This document shows, piece by piece, positions 33,409 through 43,184 of a stretch of DNA of 59,511 nt. The DNA comes from Chitinophagaceae bacterium (GTDB lineage: Bacteria > Bacteroidota > Bacteroidia > Chitinophagales > Chitinophagaceae). The notes below the pieces were generated by a model. The model saw only the letters and a list, made by a program, of their open reading frames with translations, was not told the origin of the DNA and did not search any database. Numbering within the stretch: the first letter of the stretch is position 1; each line of letters begins with the position of its first letter. Made by a program: the position numbers and the translations under genes. The stretch covers positions 1-59,511 of the forward strand of contig JAICGN010000011.1 of the NCBI GenBank assembly GCA_025923075.1. The letters are read 5' to 3'.

Positions 33409-34701
33409 TTACTTACGCAACCACTGTTCAGGATTTACATTCTTAGATTCGATCATTAAAAGAAAATCCAGTTTCCCACCTTCTCCATCTGACTCGTCTT
33501 CGCCAACCTTACCAATGACCTGACCAGTTTTTACCATGGCTCCCTTTGAAGTATTCACCGATCCAAGGTTGCTGTAAACGGTGAAATATTTTCCGTGTTG
33601 GATCATAACTGACTTCGTATCTCCAATATTAAAAACTGCTTTCACTTCTCCCTCAAAAACTGACTTCACATTTAAGCCAGCCTGGGGTGTGCAAATCGTA
33701 ATACCCGGACTATTATCTTTTAATTTTGTTCCTTCAATCTGGTAATATCCGAAATGCGTGCAAACATATCCCTGGTCGACAGGCCATGGAAGTTTTGCCC
33801 TGCTGCCTTCAAAACTTGCCCCTAAGGCTTTATCTTCAGCATTGAGCTCAAGAAAACTTTCAGTTTTTGTAGCGGCAGGTTTTTTAGTTACAGTAGGGTT
33901 TGACGGAGTAACCGGATTTGTTATAGCGGGTTTGTTTTTCAGTGCTTCGGCCGCTGCTTTTTTCTTCTCCTCATCAATTATTCGTCTTACAAGTGCATCT
34001 ATTGCGTTCTTTAATTCCCTGTCTTTCTTCTTTTTTGCAGCGATCTGCTTTTCCAAATTTTTTTCCTGTGATTTTAGTTGCGACAAAACAACATCTTTTT
34101 CTTTTTTCTGTCCCTCCAGGGCTCTTGCCTGCTCTGTCTGGTTTTGTAGTGCATTATCTTTTTGTCTTTTTTTGCCAAGTTGTTCTGCCTTCCTCCTGGC
34201 AATCAATTGTTGTGTTTCCTTGATAGTATTCACTTGTTGCTCGCGGTAAGCACGGTAAGTTTTAAGATAAGAAACCCGTTTGACAGCGTCATTAAAACTA
34301 TTTGCAGAAAAGATAAAATTCAGGAAATCATAATTGCTCCTGTTCTTATAGGCATATACGACGCTGCGGGAATATTGAGCTTTTAGGGTATCCAATAATT
34401 TTGAAAGACGATAAATTTCAATATTGCTCAGGTAAATATCGTCATCGATCATACGAAGTTCTTTGCTGATATTGCTGATATACTTGTTCTGCAATCTTAT
34501 CTTCCTGTCAATTAAATTGTATTGCCCGACGATTTGTTTGGTTCTGCCTTTTAACTGATTATATTCATTTTGAATTTCCTTTATTTCTTTTTGAATTTCC
34601 TGTCTCTCTCTTTCTAATTGAACTTTATCTTCAGGCTGTTGGGCAAAAAGAAAGACAGAGAAAATTGTAAACGTTAGTAGAAAATAGATTCTTTTTTTCA
34701 T
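33409..34701 (-). CDS. EnvC-like coiled-coil protein with degenerate LytM domain
   Basis: The 430-residue exported protein has a signal peptide and long coiled coils (about residues 22-250, rich in KQ/E heptads). A proline/threonine linker and a C-terminal M23/LytM fold follow (YVCTHFGYYQIEGTKLKDN ... GKYFTVYSNLGSV). The peptidase ligands are lost: the HxxxD site is NSPGITI and the HxH site is KLDFLLM. It should act like EnvC, activating a cell-wall amidase at division rather than cutting peptidoglycan. ATG 34701 starts the signal peptide. Confidence 0.88.
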   Translation of the reverse strand: MKKRIYFLLTFTIFSVFLFAQQPEDKVQLERERQEIQKEIKEIQNEYNQLKGRTKQIVGQYNLIDRKIRLQNKYISNISKELRMIDDDIYLSNIEIYRLSKLLDTLKAQYSRSVVYAYKNRSNYDFLNFIFSANSFNDAVKRVSYLKTYRAYREQQVNTIKETQQLIARRKAEQLGKKRQKDNALQNQTEQARALEGQKKEKDVVLSQLKSQEKNLEKQIAAKKKKDRELKNAIDALVRRIIDEEKKKAAAEALKNKPAITNPVTPSNPTVTKKPAATKTESFLELNAEDKALGASFEGSRAKLPWPVDQGYVCTHFGYYQIEGTKLKDNSPGITICTPQAGLNVKSVFEGEVKAVFNIGDTKSVMIQHGKYFTVYSNLGSVNTSKGAMVKTGQVIGKVGEDESDGEGGKLDFLLMIESKNVNPEQWLRK

Positions 34702-34796
34702 GTTACCTTGTGTTTTAAATTTCGTTTTTACGAAAAGTGGTAAATCAAAAAGGGTGAGGATCAATATAAAACGATAAGTTCGAATTTAAATTTTAT

Positions 34797-35618
34797 TCAC
34801 TGTTTTCTTTTATAATTTTTCGGCACGGAAAAAGGATAACTTAACGTTTCATTAAATTCATACTGCTTGAAATTAAGCTTTACATCCAGTTTGGTCTTTT
34901 CGGTCACCGACAAGTTACGATTCGTTGAAAATTTTACCCCTTTGTTCGTTTCATAATCCGAATAATTTAGAAAGCAGGTTCGGTTGCGTAATTTATCTAC
35001 ATCATCTAATTTACTGTGAAGCACAAGGTGATCATTGTTATTCATTGAGATCAGGTGCCTGAACCACTGCCCTTCGCTTAAAAGAGAAATATTATTGCCT
35101 TCAGTGGAATAAGAAACAATGTTGGTATCAAGAAAAACGGGATTACCGATGATTAATTCCTGCACCGTGCGCAGATCCAATGGAAGGGCCGCTATTTCCT
35201 GCAAATATTCCAATGACCGGACCTGGTATTCTTTATCCAGCTTATTCAGTATGCGTACAGAGTCATTATCGATCAATACCCGCATACCCTCTATTCCCAA
35301 TGCACCATTTACAGATACCCAAATAATACTGTCTTTTTTCATACGGACGAAGACATTCACATCATACTTTTTCCCATCGCTGCCCTGGTAATCAGTATTG
35401 ATCTTTGCAGAAAAGGTCTCAAATTCAATTCGGTTTCCGATAAGCTGATTGTAAGTTTCTTTTATAAGCCGGATAGAGTCTTCATGTGGATCAGAAGTTG
35501 GTTGCTTTAATTCCAGTGAATCTTTTTTTGTAGAAATAGCCGATTGGATTTTACGGGTAGAGCGACAGGACGAAACCGCCAATGCTGTTATAATTAATAT
35601 TAAGAGTAAATGATTCAT
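34797..35618 (-). CDS. DUF4292 lipoprotein (LolA/LolB-like fold)
   Basis: The 273-residue product has a lipoprotein signal with lipobox LAVSSC. The body has FETFSAKINTDYQG, VNVFVRMKKDSIIWVSVNGALGIEGMRVLI and NLSVTEKTKLDVKLNFKQYEF, which match the DUF4292 family. This family resembles LolA/LolB and may take part in lipoprotein or envelope traffic. The start ATG 35618 lies one base from the dut stop, so they are co-transcribed. Confidence 0.8.
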   Translation of the reverse strand: MNHLLLILIITALAVSSCRSTRKIQSAISTKKDSLELKQPTSDPHEDSIRLIKETYNQLIGNRIEFETFSAKINTDYQGSDGKKYDVNVFVRMKKDSIIWVSVNGALGIEGMRVLIDNDSVRILNKLDKEYQVRSLEYLQEIAALPLDLRTVQELIIGNPVFLDTNIVSYSTEGNNISLLSEGQWFRHLISMNNNDHLVLHSKLDDVDKLRNRTCFLNYSDYETNKGVKFSTNRNLSVTEKTKLDVKLNFKQYEFNETLSYPFSVPKNYKRKQ

Positions 35619-35619
35619 T

Positions 35620-36063
35620 TTAATGTTTCCCCGTATGGCCAAAACCACCCTCAGCTCTTTCTGTGACATTTAAAATTTCTACTTGCTCAAATTCAGCTTT
35701 TTCCACTTGTTGAATTATTATTTGTGCAATTCTGTCACCTGAATTAATGACTTGTTCGTCAGCAGAAAGGTTGATCAATATTATCTTAATTTCTCCGCGA
35801 TAATCAGAATCGATCGTACCGGGGGTATTCAGGCAAGTGATCCCTTGCTTAATAGCCAGGCCGCTTCTTGGTCTTATTTGCATTTCATACCCGTACGGTA
35901 TCTCAACGAACAATCCGGTTGGGATCAATGCTCTCTCAAGCGGCTGCAGTTTTACAGGGGCATGTAACGATGCCCTGATATCCATGCCTGATGATCCCTT
36001 TGTCGCATAATCTGGCAAAGGATTATCCGAGGTATTAACGATTTTTATATGTACTGGCTGCAT
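35620..36063 (-). CDS. dut: dUTP diphosphatase
   Basis: The 147-residue trimeric enzyme converts dUTP to dUMP. The conserved dUTPase motifs are all seen: GSSGMDIRA, RPRSGLAIKQGI, NTPGTIDSDYRGEI and ERAEGGFGHTGK. Length is normal for the family. It ends one base before the DUF4292 lipoprotein gene and lies 57 bp after ispF on the minus strand. Confidence 0.95.
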   Translation of the reverse strand: MQPVHIKIVNTSDNPLPDYATKGSSGMDIRASLHAPVKLQPLERALIPTGLFVEIPYGYEMQIRPRSGLAIKQGITCLNTPGTIDSDYRGEIKIILINLSADEQVINSGDRIAQIIIQQVEKAEFEQVEILNVTERAEGGFGHTGKH

Positions 36064-36120
36064 TCGTGCAAATATAAAGTTTCATCAGCACAGGATGAGG
36101 GTAGTATCACCAAGAGGTAG

Positions 36121-36600
36121 TTAATCTTTCTTCAACAATACAGTTGCATAGGCCATGATCCCTTTTCCTTTTCCTATAAATCCCATTGTTTCGGTTGTGG
36201 TTGCCTTGACGGACACCTCATTTTCTGAAACACCTGTTATGCCGGCAATAATTGTTCTCATCGCGGCGGTGTGCTCTTTTATTTTTGGTTCCTCCAGGCA
36301 AATTGTACTGTCAATATTTACAACTGTATAATTTTTCTTTCTGATTAAATCGATTGTCCGCTGTAATAAGATCGTGCTTTTTATATTCTTATACTCAGCT
36401 GATGTATTTGGAAAATGAATTCCAATATCCCCTAAGGCAAGCGCTCCAAGGAGCGCATCCGAAATTGCATGAAGCAGTACATCTGCATCGCTATGTCCTT
36501 TTGCTCCTTTTTTAAAGGGAATATTTACGCCGCCGATCCACAACTCCCGTCCTTTTTGTAACTGGTGGAAATCCACTCCGCTGCCGATACGATAAGACAT
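36121..36600 (-). CDS. ispF: 2-C-methyl-D-erythritol 2,4-cyclodiphosphate synthase
   Basis: The 159-residue enzyme acts in the non-mevalonate isoprenoid pathway. RIGSGVDFHQL carries the Asp and His metal ligands, and GHSDADVLLHAISDALLGA and FPNTSAEY are typical. The C-terminus (TTTETMGFIGKGKGI) is complete. It lies on the minus strand between dut and porV, with a terminator separating it from porV. Confidence 0.95.
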   Translation of the reverse strand: MSYRIGSGVDFHQLQKGRELWIGGVNIPFKKGAKGHSDADVLLHAISDALLGALALGDIGIHFPNTSAEYKNIKSTILLQRTIDLIRKKNYTVVNIDSTICLEEPKIKEHTAAMRTIIAGITGVSENEVSVKATTTETMGFIGKGKGIMAYATVLLKKD

Positions 36601-36629
36601 TTAATTTTATTTATTCAAATATAAAAAAA

Positions 36630-36654
36630 GACGTCCCGCACATGGCGAGACGTC
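36630..36654 (-). terminator. Terminator after porV
   Basis: GACGTC and GACGTC close a stem with inner CGC/GCG pairs, followed by a T-run on the minus strand. It lies 23 bp after the porV stop. Confidence 0.8.
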
Positions 36655-36676
36655 ATTATAAAAAATAATATCATTC

Positions 36677-37846
36677 TTAGTTACCGGTTGAAGTTCCCGC
36701 GCCTGTCCCGTCAAAATTAAAATGCAATGAGAAACGTAATGTATTTGATAACGGATTACGGTCAACACCGCTTCCTGACGGAAGAAGGTACGAGAAATCA
36801 AGGCCGAAGCTTTCGTACTTAATTCCCACGCCCATTGTAAAATATCTGCGGTTACCTTTTGTTTTGTCTTCATGAAAATAACCCGCACGAAGTGCAAACT
36901 GGTCATTATACATATACTCAGCGCCGACGGACAGCTGAAATTCCTTTATTTCTTCGCTAAATCCGTTGGGCGCATCAGCAAATGAACTGAACCAGCTGCT
37001 AATTACGCTTTTGCTGCGATAGTCGGCAAGCTGTTGAGGTGTGGCAGGATCAGCCGGCGGTGTTGGAACAAGTAATTTATTCACATCGAGACCAAACATA
37101 AGCTGGTTTTGCTCGTTAAACCTTCTTGTATAAGTAGTTCCAATTCCGAGGTTAGCAGGAATATAGTCTTTCTGATCAGCATTGTCAGTATAAGATATCT
37201 TAGAACCAAGATTACTTAAAACAGCGCCGGCTGCCCAACCTTGACCCTGATCATTATGGCCATTAAAGAAATAAGCAAGATCGCCGGCAACAGCACTTGC
37301 TGCTTTGTAATTATTCCCTGCCGCGGGTCCCTGCGCAAGGTTCGAGTAAATATACTTTAATCCAACACCAATACCTGATTTATCGGAAAGCTTACGTGAA
37401 TAGCCAACATCGACCCCGAATTCACGAGGACGAAAAGTGTTCAGATCATTACCAAGATTATCCGTAAACTGGATATTCCCAAGGCTGAAATAACGTAACG
37501 AACCGGATATCGCTTGCAAATCATCGAATTTATAATATCCTGCTATCGCCGCAAGATAAACATCACTAAGAATGTCCTTTAACCATGGAGTATATGATGC
37601 CGAAATACCACCCTTATTTGTATTGTAAGGAACTTTTGCAAGGTTCCAGAATGATGCATTCGCATCCGGGGAAGTAGCAATTGCCAGATCACCCATACCT
37701 GCCGCACGTGCATCGGGTGATATGCGTAAAAAGGGGACGGCCGTGGTGACCACGTTAATGGGTTCTACGCTTTGGGCTTTGGTGGTTTCAGTAATGATGA
37801 TCAGGATCAGCAAGGCAGCAGTCAGTTTAAACGCAATTGGTCTCAT
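36677..37846 (-). CDS. porV: Type IX secretion outer-membrane protein PorV
   Basis: The 389-residue protein has a signal peptide and the PorV opening VTTAVPFLRISPDARAAGMGDLAIA. FWNLAKVPYNTNKGGISASYTPWL and a beta-barrel to the final FHF strand follow. PorV carries CTD proteins from the SprA translocon to the PorU sortase at the outer membrane. It sits directly after porU, as in other Bacteroidota. The two are likely one operon. Confidence 0.93.
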   Translation of the reverse strand: MRPIAFKLTAALLILIIITETTKAQSVEPINVVTTAVPFLRISPDARAAGMGDLAIATSPDANASFWNLAKVPYNTNKGGISASYTPWLKDILSDVYLAAIAGYYKFDDLQAISGSLRYFSLGNIQFTDNLGNDLNTFRPREFGVDVGYSRKLSDKSGIGVGLKYIYSNLAQGPAAGNNYKAASAVAGDLAYFFNGHNDQGQGWAAGAVLSNLGSKISYTDNADQKDYIPANLGIGTTYTRRFNEQNQLMFGLDVNKLLVPTPPADPATPQQLADYRSKSVISSWFSSFADAPNGFSEEIKEFQLSVGAEYMYNDQFALRAGYFHEDKTKGNRRYFTMGVGIKYESFGLDFSYLLPSGSGVDRNPLSNTLRFSLHFNFDGTGAGTSTGN

Positions 37847-37942
37847 TATTAACAGTTTATGTGATTTGTAAAGATAGCGTAATTTTAAAATTATGGTTCG
37901 AAAATAATGTTTTTTGTCAGTGTAAACCTATATGAAAATTGG

Positions 37943-40900
37943 TTACAAAATGACGAGTTTTTCAGTGACAGTACGGGGTTTTGAACCGTTACAGAAGACT
38001 TTGATACGATAAATGTAAACGCCTCTGCCTATTTTATCTCCAAAATCATCCCGGCCATCCCATTCAACGTCAGTAGAACGATTTCCAGGGGTGATTATTG
38101 TTTTTTCAATCCGTTTTACCAGCTTGCCGGAAAGCGAAAATATATGGATCTGTACTAATAGATCCTGGCCCGGTTTATTATGTTCAAACCAAAACTGTGT
38201 TTTGGTTGTAAACGGATTAGGATAATTGAGAACATGATCAATGACAAGATCTTCATCATTAACCACAGAAAAATCAAGGATGACTTCCGACGAGTTATTA
38301 AGCACATCCCATACTTTTATCCGAAGTGTGTGAACACCGGGTTCTAACAGCGGCAATTGAAACGTTGCAGTACCTTGTCCATACTTATCGAGGTCTGCTT
38401 CATAATGGTTATTCAGGTTGAATACCTGATTGTTGTTATTATCCAATATTGCTGTAATGTCGTGCCCGATGCCGGTGCCTGAAGTATTGATACCTGATGA
38501 ATCACTTAGTGCTAAAATCAATACTGGCCTTTGATTGACAATACTTCCGTTCACAAACTTCTTATCATTCAGCCATGCTTTTATTTCCGGGCCTTCTTTG
38601 TCATTGTCGGGAATGGGTGATGAGCCCCCAGCAACAAAGGCGTCAAAGAAATCACTTCCATCAATTGTTCCATCTTCTGCATAGTAACTTATCTTTCCCG
38701 TTCCATGTTGATAGTTAATGTCTTTTGGAACTTTAAAGGAAAAGGTGAATTTTCCATTATTGACCGAAGCTTTCCCTTTAAATAAAACATTCGATTGTTG
38801 CTGAAAAGTTGTTTGTTGGCTCCCGGGATCATTTGCTTTTGTCGTGAAAGTTTGCCGTTTATCAAAAACAACCGGGTAAATTGTTCCGTTGAATGATCTC
38901 AGAAGCGAACCACTGTTATCGGTTAATTCTCCTTCGATCACAGCTTTTTCGCCGGCGGAAAGTGTATCGGTTTGGACCAAGGGATCAATTGAATTAAATT
39001 TCGTTGTGCGTATTTTAAGTCGCGGAAATGCCAGTGTTAAAGCGGGATCGCCGAGCAAAGTAAATTTCCGGTTGTTGATGATATCGCCTGAAGTCTGATA
39101 CGTATGATTCTTTGCTGCGATCACCGCATCACCAAGACTTCTGTATTTTCCATTTACATCGGGTTGCATTGCGAATGCCATGTAGTTGTCATTCATAATC
39201 CGGTTGCTGAAGGAAAATACAAGCCGGGTAGTTGTCATCATTGCAATTCCACCTGTTTTGGGCCTCAGTAAAATATTCTCACCGATCGAATTAATAAAAG
39301 GATTGTCATATGGTGCAAAATCACAAGTAGCCGTTATAAACAGTGGCAGCCGATTGAAATTATTCCATCCGTTTATCATCGGCTGATCAAGAATTACTTC
39401 TTCCGCAAGTCGTGCAGCACCCCCATGACCAATAAAATTGAAGACCAGTGTGCCGCTTGCAATTTTATTGTTAATAGTTTCATTGACCATTGGATACCTG
39501 CTGCCGGCAGATCCACTCTCCTGGGGAAATGCATCCAGATAAATTTTCTGAATAGTAAAAACCGGATTTGCAGATACGGTTCCTGTTATTAACTCAGCAT
39601 CCTGGAGATGCAAATTATTATCTTCATCGTCTGCAATCACTGAAACACTATTCCGCCAGGGTCCAAAACTTTCCTTAGAATAATAAGCAATTGCCTTATC
39701 AACATAATTCTTTGCTTCATTTGAATTTTTTGCCGGAATTCGGCCAATACCAATATCAAGAAGGTTTATAACCAATCCGGAATTGATATCCTCATTATCA
39801 TCAAGAAAGCCAAAGAAGTCATCACTGGTATATGTACTTAAAGGATCAATAAAGACTTTACTTTGATAAGCAGGAACCAGGTTTGTATTGTTTGCAATCC
39901 TGTTTTTATAATCGAAAGAAGCATCCCCAAAAAGCAAAAGATATTTGGGGCGATTCGCCGGCGTGCCGGCATTTTTATCAAAATACATTTTTACAAAATC
40001 ACGGATGGCTGCGGCATCAGGAGTTCCGGAAGAAAACTCATTGAAAATCCTATCAGCTGTAACTACTGCCACTTTCAAATTGTTTTTTTGCCGGTGAAAT
40101 TCGGCTAGTCGTTCCGCTTCTGATAGCAGTAAAATGTTTGTGATTATTAAATAATCCGTTTGCTGTGTATTGTGCAGGTCCTGGTTTTGTACGCGACCTG
40201 CATTTACCGGTACGATTGCGTTGTTTGGATTAAAGGCAATGTATTCTTTCAAGGTATTCGCAACATTTACAAAGCGAAATTCATTGGTTGAATAATTACC
40301 CAGCATTCTCACCGGTGTTAGTGGATCGGTGACCTCCCAAACCTGTGTATTACTTGTTGTATTATTTACTACAAACTCACAACTATTAGACCCCACACTG
40401 TTCCAATCACGGAAAGATAACTGAGAACCAAAAACCAGATTTCTTCTTGCATGGATTTCAAAAAAATTGAGCCAGCCTTGAGCATTAAAACTGCCGGGCA
40501 CATAAGTGTAATTTATCTGCAAAGATTCCTGCGGCAATAAAATATCTGATAGCTGTTGCGATTGTTGTGCGAACAGATCATAAATACCCGCACCCGTTGA
40601 AGCAATACTAATTTGCTGAACCAATTGATTGTTGATGCGAACATCAAAACGGCTCGCAACATTAATAGACCTGGCTACGCAATTGGAAATCAATTTGGCC
40701 GGTGTACTGACAATAAGATTTGGTATGCTAAGCGAGAATGATTTTGAGAGTGTTTTACCCGGAACATCTGCAAATTCTTCCCCCAGCCATTCTTTTCCGC
40801 TGGATAAAAGATTCACCGAGTCAAGCTCATGAAAAATTCTCTCATTAAACGAAGTAACCGTAACTGTCGGTGTTGTACTGATTCGTATAGAAAGAATTCT

Positions 40901-41359
40901 TTTTCCAATGCCGCCGATTGTAATAAAATAGTAAGCAGAATCGGAATAAAGATTTTTTTGATGTATGAATGTTCTATTTATTGAGTCGTTTAGCCACCTG
41001 TTGGGACCAGCTGCATAAAAAAGAAAGTAATCACCACCATTAAAGAGCCCGTCTCCACCATCAACTACCATGATCGCATTTTCGGCAAGGTCATCAATCG
41101 GTTTATCAGCATTTGTCTCACTAAGCATATTGCCTCCGTTTCCGAACAACCTGATGGCATTTGATGAAATCCCTGAAACATTAAAACCAAGTGCGGTCAA
41201 CAGGGCGACATCCACTTTATAAATCCCGGCATCTTTAATGGCTATTTTGCCCCAGAATCCGGAGCTCAAAACTGAATTCGTTTTATAGGACCTTTGTGCA
41301 CTGGCATTGCCAGCCGCTAAACACAACAGAAATATAGATGCGGCTGTAAATATCCTCAT
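37943..41359 (-). CDS. porU: Type IX secretion sortase PorU
   Basis: The 1138-residue exported protein has a gingipain-like C25 protease domain (about 400-780). The catalytic His is in NFIGHGGAARL (about residue 643) and the Cys is in FITATCDFAP (about 676). The C-terminus (NYPNPFTTKTQFWFE ... GRGVYIYRIKVF) is an Ig-like FlgD/CTD domain. PorU removes CTD signals and attaches cargo to the cell surface. ATG 41359 starts the signal peptide. It is divergent from gldJ, a conserved arrangement. Confidence 0.93.
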   Translation of the reverse strand: MRIFTAASIFLLCLAAGNASAQRSYKTNSVLSSGFWGKIAIKDAGIYKVDVALLTALGFNVSGISSNAIRLFGNGGNMLSETNADKPIDDLAENAIMVVDGGDGLFNGGDYFLFYAAGPNRWLNDSINRTFIHQKNLYSDSAYYFITIGGIGKRILSIRISTTPTVTVTSFNERIFHELDSVNLLSSGKEWLGEEFADVPGKTLSKSFSLSIPNLIVSTPAKLISNCVARSINVASRFDVRINNQLVQQISIASTGAGIYDLFAQQSQQLSDILLPQESLQINYTYVPGSFNAQGWLNFFEIHARRNLVFGSQLSFRDWNSVGSNSCEFVVNNTTSNTQVWEVTDPLTPVRMLGNYSTNEFRFVNVANTLKEYIAFNPNNAIVPVNAGRVQNQDLHNTQQTDYLIITNILLLSEAERLAEFHRQKNNLKVAVVTADRIFNEFSSGTPDAAAIRDFVKMYFDKNAGTPANRPKYLLLFGDASFDYKNRIANNTNLVPAYQSKVFIDPLSTYTSDDFFGFLDDNEDINSGLVINLLDIGIGRIPAKNSNEAKNYVDKAIAYYSKESFGPWRNSVSVIADDEDNNLHLQDAELITGTVSANPVFTIQKIYLDAFPQESGSAGSRYPMVNETINNKIASGTLVFNFIGHGGAARLAEEVILDQPMINGWNNFNRLPLFITATCDFAPYDNPFINSIGENILLRPKTGGIAMMTTTRLVFSFSNRIMNDNYMAFAMQPDVNGKYRSLGDAVIAAKNHTYQTSGDIINNRKFTLLGDPALTLAFPRLKIRTTKFNSIDPLVQTDTLSAGEKAVIEGELTDNSGSLLRSFNGTIYPVVFDKRQTFTTKANDPGSQQTTFQQQSNVLFKGKASVNNGKFTFSFKVPKDINYQHGTGKISYYAEDGTIDGSDFFDAFVAGGSSPIPDNDKEGPEIKAWLNDKKFVNGSIVNQRPVLILALSDSSGINTSGTGIGHDITAILDNNNNQVFNLNNHYEADLDKYGQGTATFQLPLLEPGVHTLRIKVWDVLNNSSEVILDFSVVNDEDLVIDHVLNYPNPFTTKTQFWFEHNKPGQDLLVQIHIFSLSGKLVKRIEKTIITPGNRSTDVEWDGRDDFGDKIGRGVYIYRIKVFCNGSKPRTVTEKLVIL

Positions 41360-41536
41360 GGTTTCCCTGTAAAATGCCCGGATTTTAACGCGACCTAAAA
41401 AAGTATTTCTGCTTAATAAAATCATTATAATGTGCCTATATTCGCAAGTGCGGTAGATAAAATCTTCTTAAGGTGCAATATTTTTATCTCAACCGGCGTT
41501 AAATTTATTCCAATTCAAAGGTTTATACAAAAAACT

Positions 41537-43105
41537 ATGAAACTGAAAAACTTAATTATCCTAGTATCCTGCGCCGTTCTGATAGCTTCATGTAAAGGCA
41601 AGGGTCTATTTGGCAAAAAAAACAAGTTCGATAAGTCGGAAGTAACTGGCTGGAACTACAACGACAAAAACATGGGTGGATACCAGGTATCCAAAGAGAA
41701 AGAACAGGCAACCGGACCTGGTCTCGTGTTTGTTCAGGGCGGTACATTCACCATGGGGCAAACCGATGAGGATGTAATGGGTGATTTTAATAATATCCCC
41801 CGCCGTGTCACAGTTCCGTCGTTTTACATTGATAAAACCGAGGTAGCCAATGTTCACTATCGTGAATATCTCTATTGGCTCGGTCGTGTTTTTGACCCGG
41901 CAAACGACCCCAGTTATCAAAAAATAAATGATGCTGCAGTACCTGACACGCTTGTTTGGCGCAGTGAGCTGGCTTATAATGAGCCATTGGTCGAATATTA
42001 TTTACGGCATCCAAGTTTCAACAATTATCCCGTTGTGGGTGTTAGTTGGAAACAGGCTTACGACTTCTGTTTGTGGAGAAGTGACCGTGTTAATGAAGGA
42101 CAGCTGATTGATAAAGGGTTGGCCTCAAAACAGGGTTTACAGGCTCAGCAAGGTGAAGACAATTTCACAACTAAATCATATTTATTAGGTTTTTACCAAA
42201 CAACGCCAGGTAAAACCGGTAAAAAAAGCACGTTGAAAACTGCACAAGGCACTCCGCGTATGCAGGTAACGATGGAAGATGGCATTCTTCAACCTGATTA
42301 TCGTTTGCCAACGGAAGCTGAATGGGAATATGCTGCATTAGGATATATCAATCAAAATCCAAGACCAAGCGCCAAGGAAGGAAAACGCGGTGAAGAGTTG
42401 ACAATGAATAAGCAAATTTATCCCTGGAGCCATAACCCGAATGGAATGCGAGATACGCGCCATGGAAGCTGGCAAGGTCAGTTCCTTGCAAACTTTAAAA
42501 GAGGTAACGGTGACTATGCTGGTGTTGCCGGTGGTTTGAACGATGACGCGATTTACACAGCCGATGTAAAAGCATTTTACCCGAACGGTTTCGGTCTGTA
42601 TAACATGGCAGGTAACGTGAGTGAGTGGGTAGCCGACGTCTACAGACCCCTGACTTTACTTGATGCTGATGATGTTGCTGCATATCGTGGTAACAAATAC
42701 CAAAAGATGCTTATCGTTGATTCTACATCCGGTGATCCAACAACTCGTTTTGCAAGAGATAGTATGGGCAGAATAAAATATACTGATGTTACTGACAAGG
42801 AAAGCATGCACCGCAGAAACTATCAGCGGGGTAATGTCATAGACTTTGTTGACGGCGACTCCTTGTCACAATCAAATTACGGATATGGTATCACAACACT
42901 TATCAGTGATAAATCACGAGTGTATAAAGGTGGTAGCTGGGCAGATTACGCCTATTGGCTTAGCCCTGGTGCTCGTCGCTTTATGGAAGAAGACCAGGCA
43001 AGCGCCACGGTTGGTTTCCGCTGTGCCATGACTCGTATGGGTAGTACGGAAGGAAATAAAACAAAAACCGGAAACTGGTGGAAAAGCCGCCGTCAAAAAC
43101 GCTAG
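41537..43105 (+). CDS. gldJ: Gliding/type IX secretion lipoprotein GldJ
   Basis: The 522-residue lipoprotein (lipobox LIASC) has a formylglycine-generating-enzyme-like fold. It contains LVFVQGGTFTMGQT, YRLPTEAEWEYAALG, GLYNMAGNVSEWVADVY and the end VGFRCAMTRMGS. GldJ is needed for stability of the type IX machinery. Divergence from porU and length separate it from GldK. The ATG at 41537 was chosen because it begins the signal peptide, although the frame is open from 41432. A terminator follows. Confidence 0.9.
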   Translation: MKLKNLIILVSCAVLIASCKGKGLFGKKNKFDKSEVTGWNYNDKNMGGYQVSKEKEQATGPGLVFVQGGTFTMGQTDEDVMGDFNNIPRRVTVPSFYIDKTEVANVHYREYLYWLGRVFDPANDPSYQKINDAAVPDTLVWRSELAYNEPLVEYYLRHPSFNNYPVVGVSWKQAYDFCLWRSDRVNEGQLIDKGLASKQGLQAQQGEDNFTTKSYLLGFYQTTPGKTGKKSTLKTAQGTPRMQVTMEDGILQPDYRLPTEAEWEYAALGYINQNPRPSAKEGKRGEELTMNKQIYPWSHNPNGMRDTRHGSWQGQFLANFKRGNGDYAGVAGGLNDDAIYTADVKAFYPNGFGLYNMAGNVSEWVADVYRPLTLLDADDVAAYRGNKYQKMLIVDSTSGDPTTRFARDSMGRIKYTDVTDKESMHRRNYQRGNVIDFVDGDSLSQSNYGYGITTLISDKSRVYKGGSWADYAYWLSPGARRFMEEDQASATVGFRCAMTRMGSTEGNKTKTGNWWKSRRQKR

Positions 43106-43127
43106 TTTTTTTCAGCTTCATAATATT

Positions 43128-43158
43128 AAAAAGCCCCGTCATCAATGGCGGGGTTTTT
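43128..43158 (+). terminator. Terminator after gldJ
   Basis: GCCCCGTC and GGCGGGG form a stem with loop ATCAAT, followed by TTTTT on the plus strand. It ends 26 bp before the murF start taken at 43185. Confidence 0.8.
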
Positions 43159-43184
43159 AATTTATGCCTTTACATTTGCCTATC

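Noticed and set aside
33758-34249. Plus-strand ORF of 163 codons opposite the EnvC-like gene
   Set aside because: Its Phe/Ser/Cys-rich translation is the antisense of Lys/Glu-rich coiled coil. No start context or promoter supports it.
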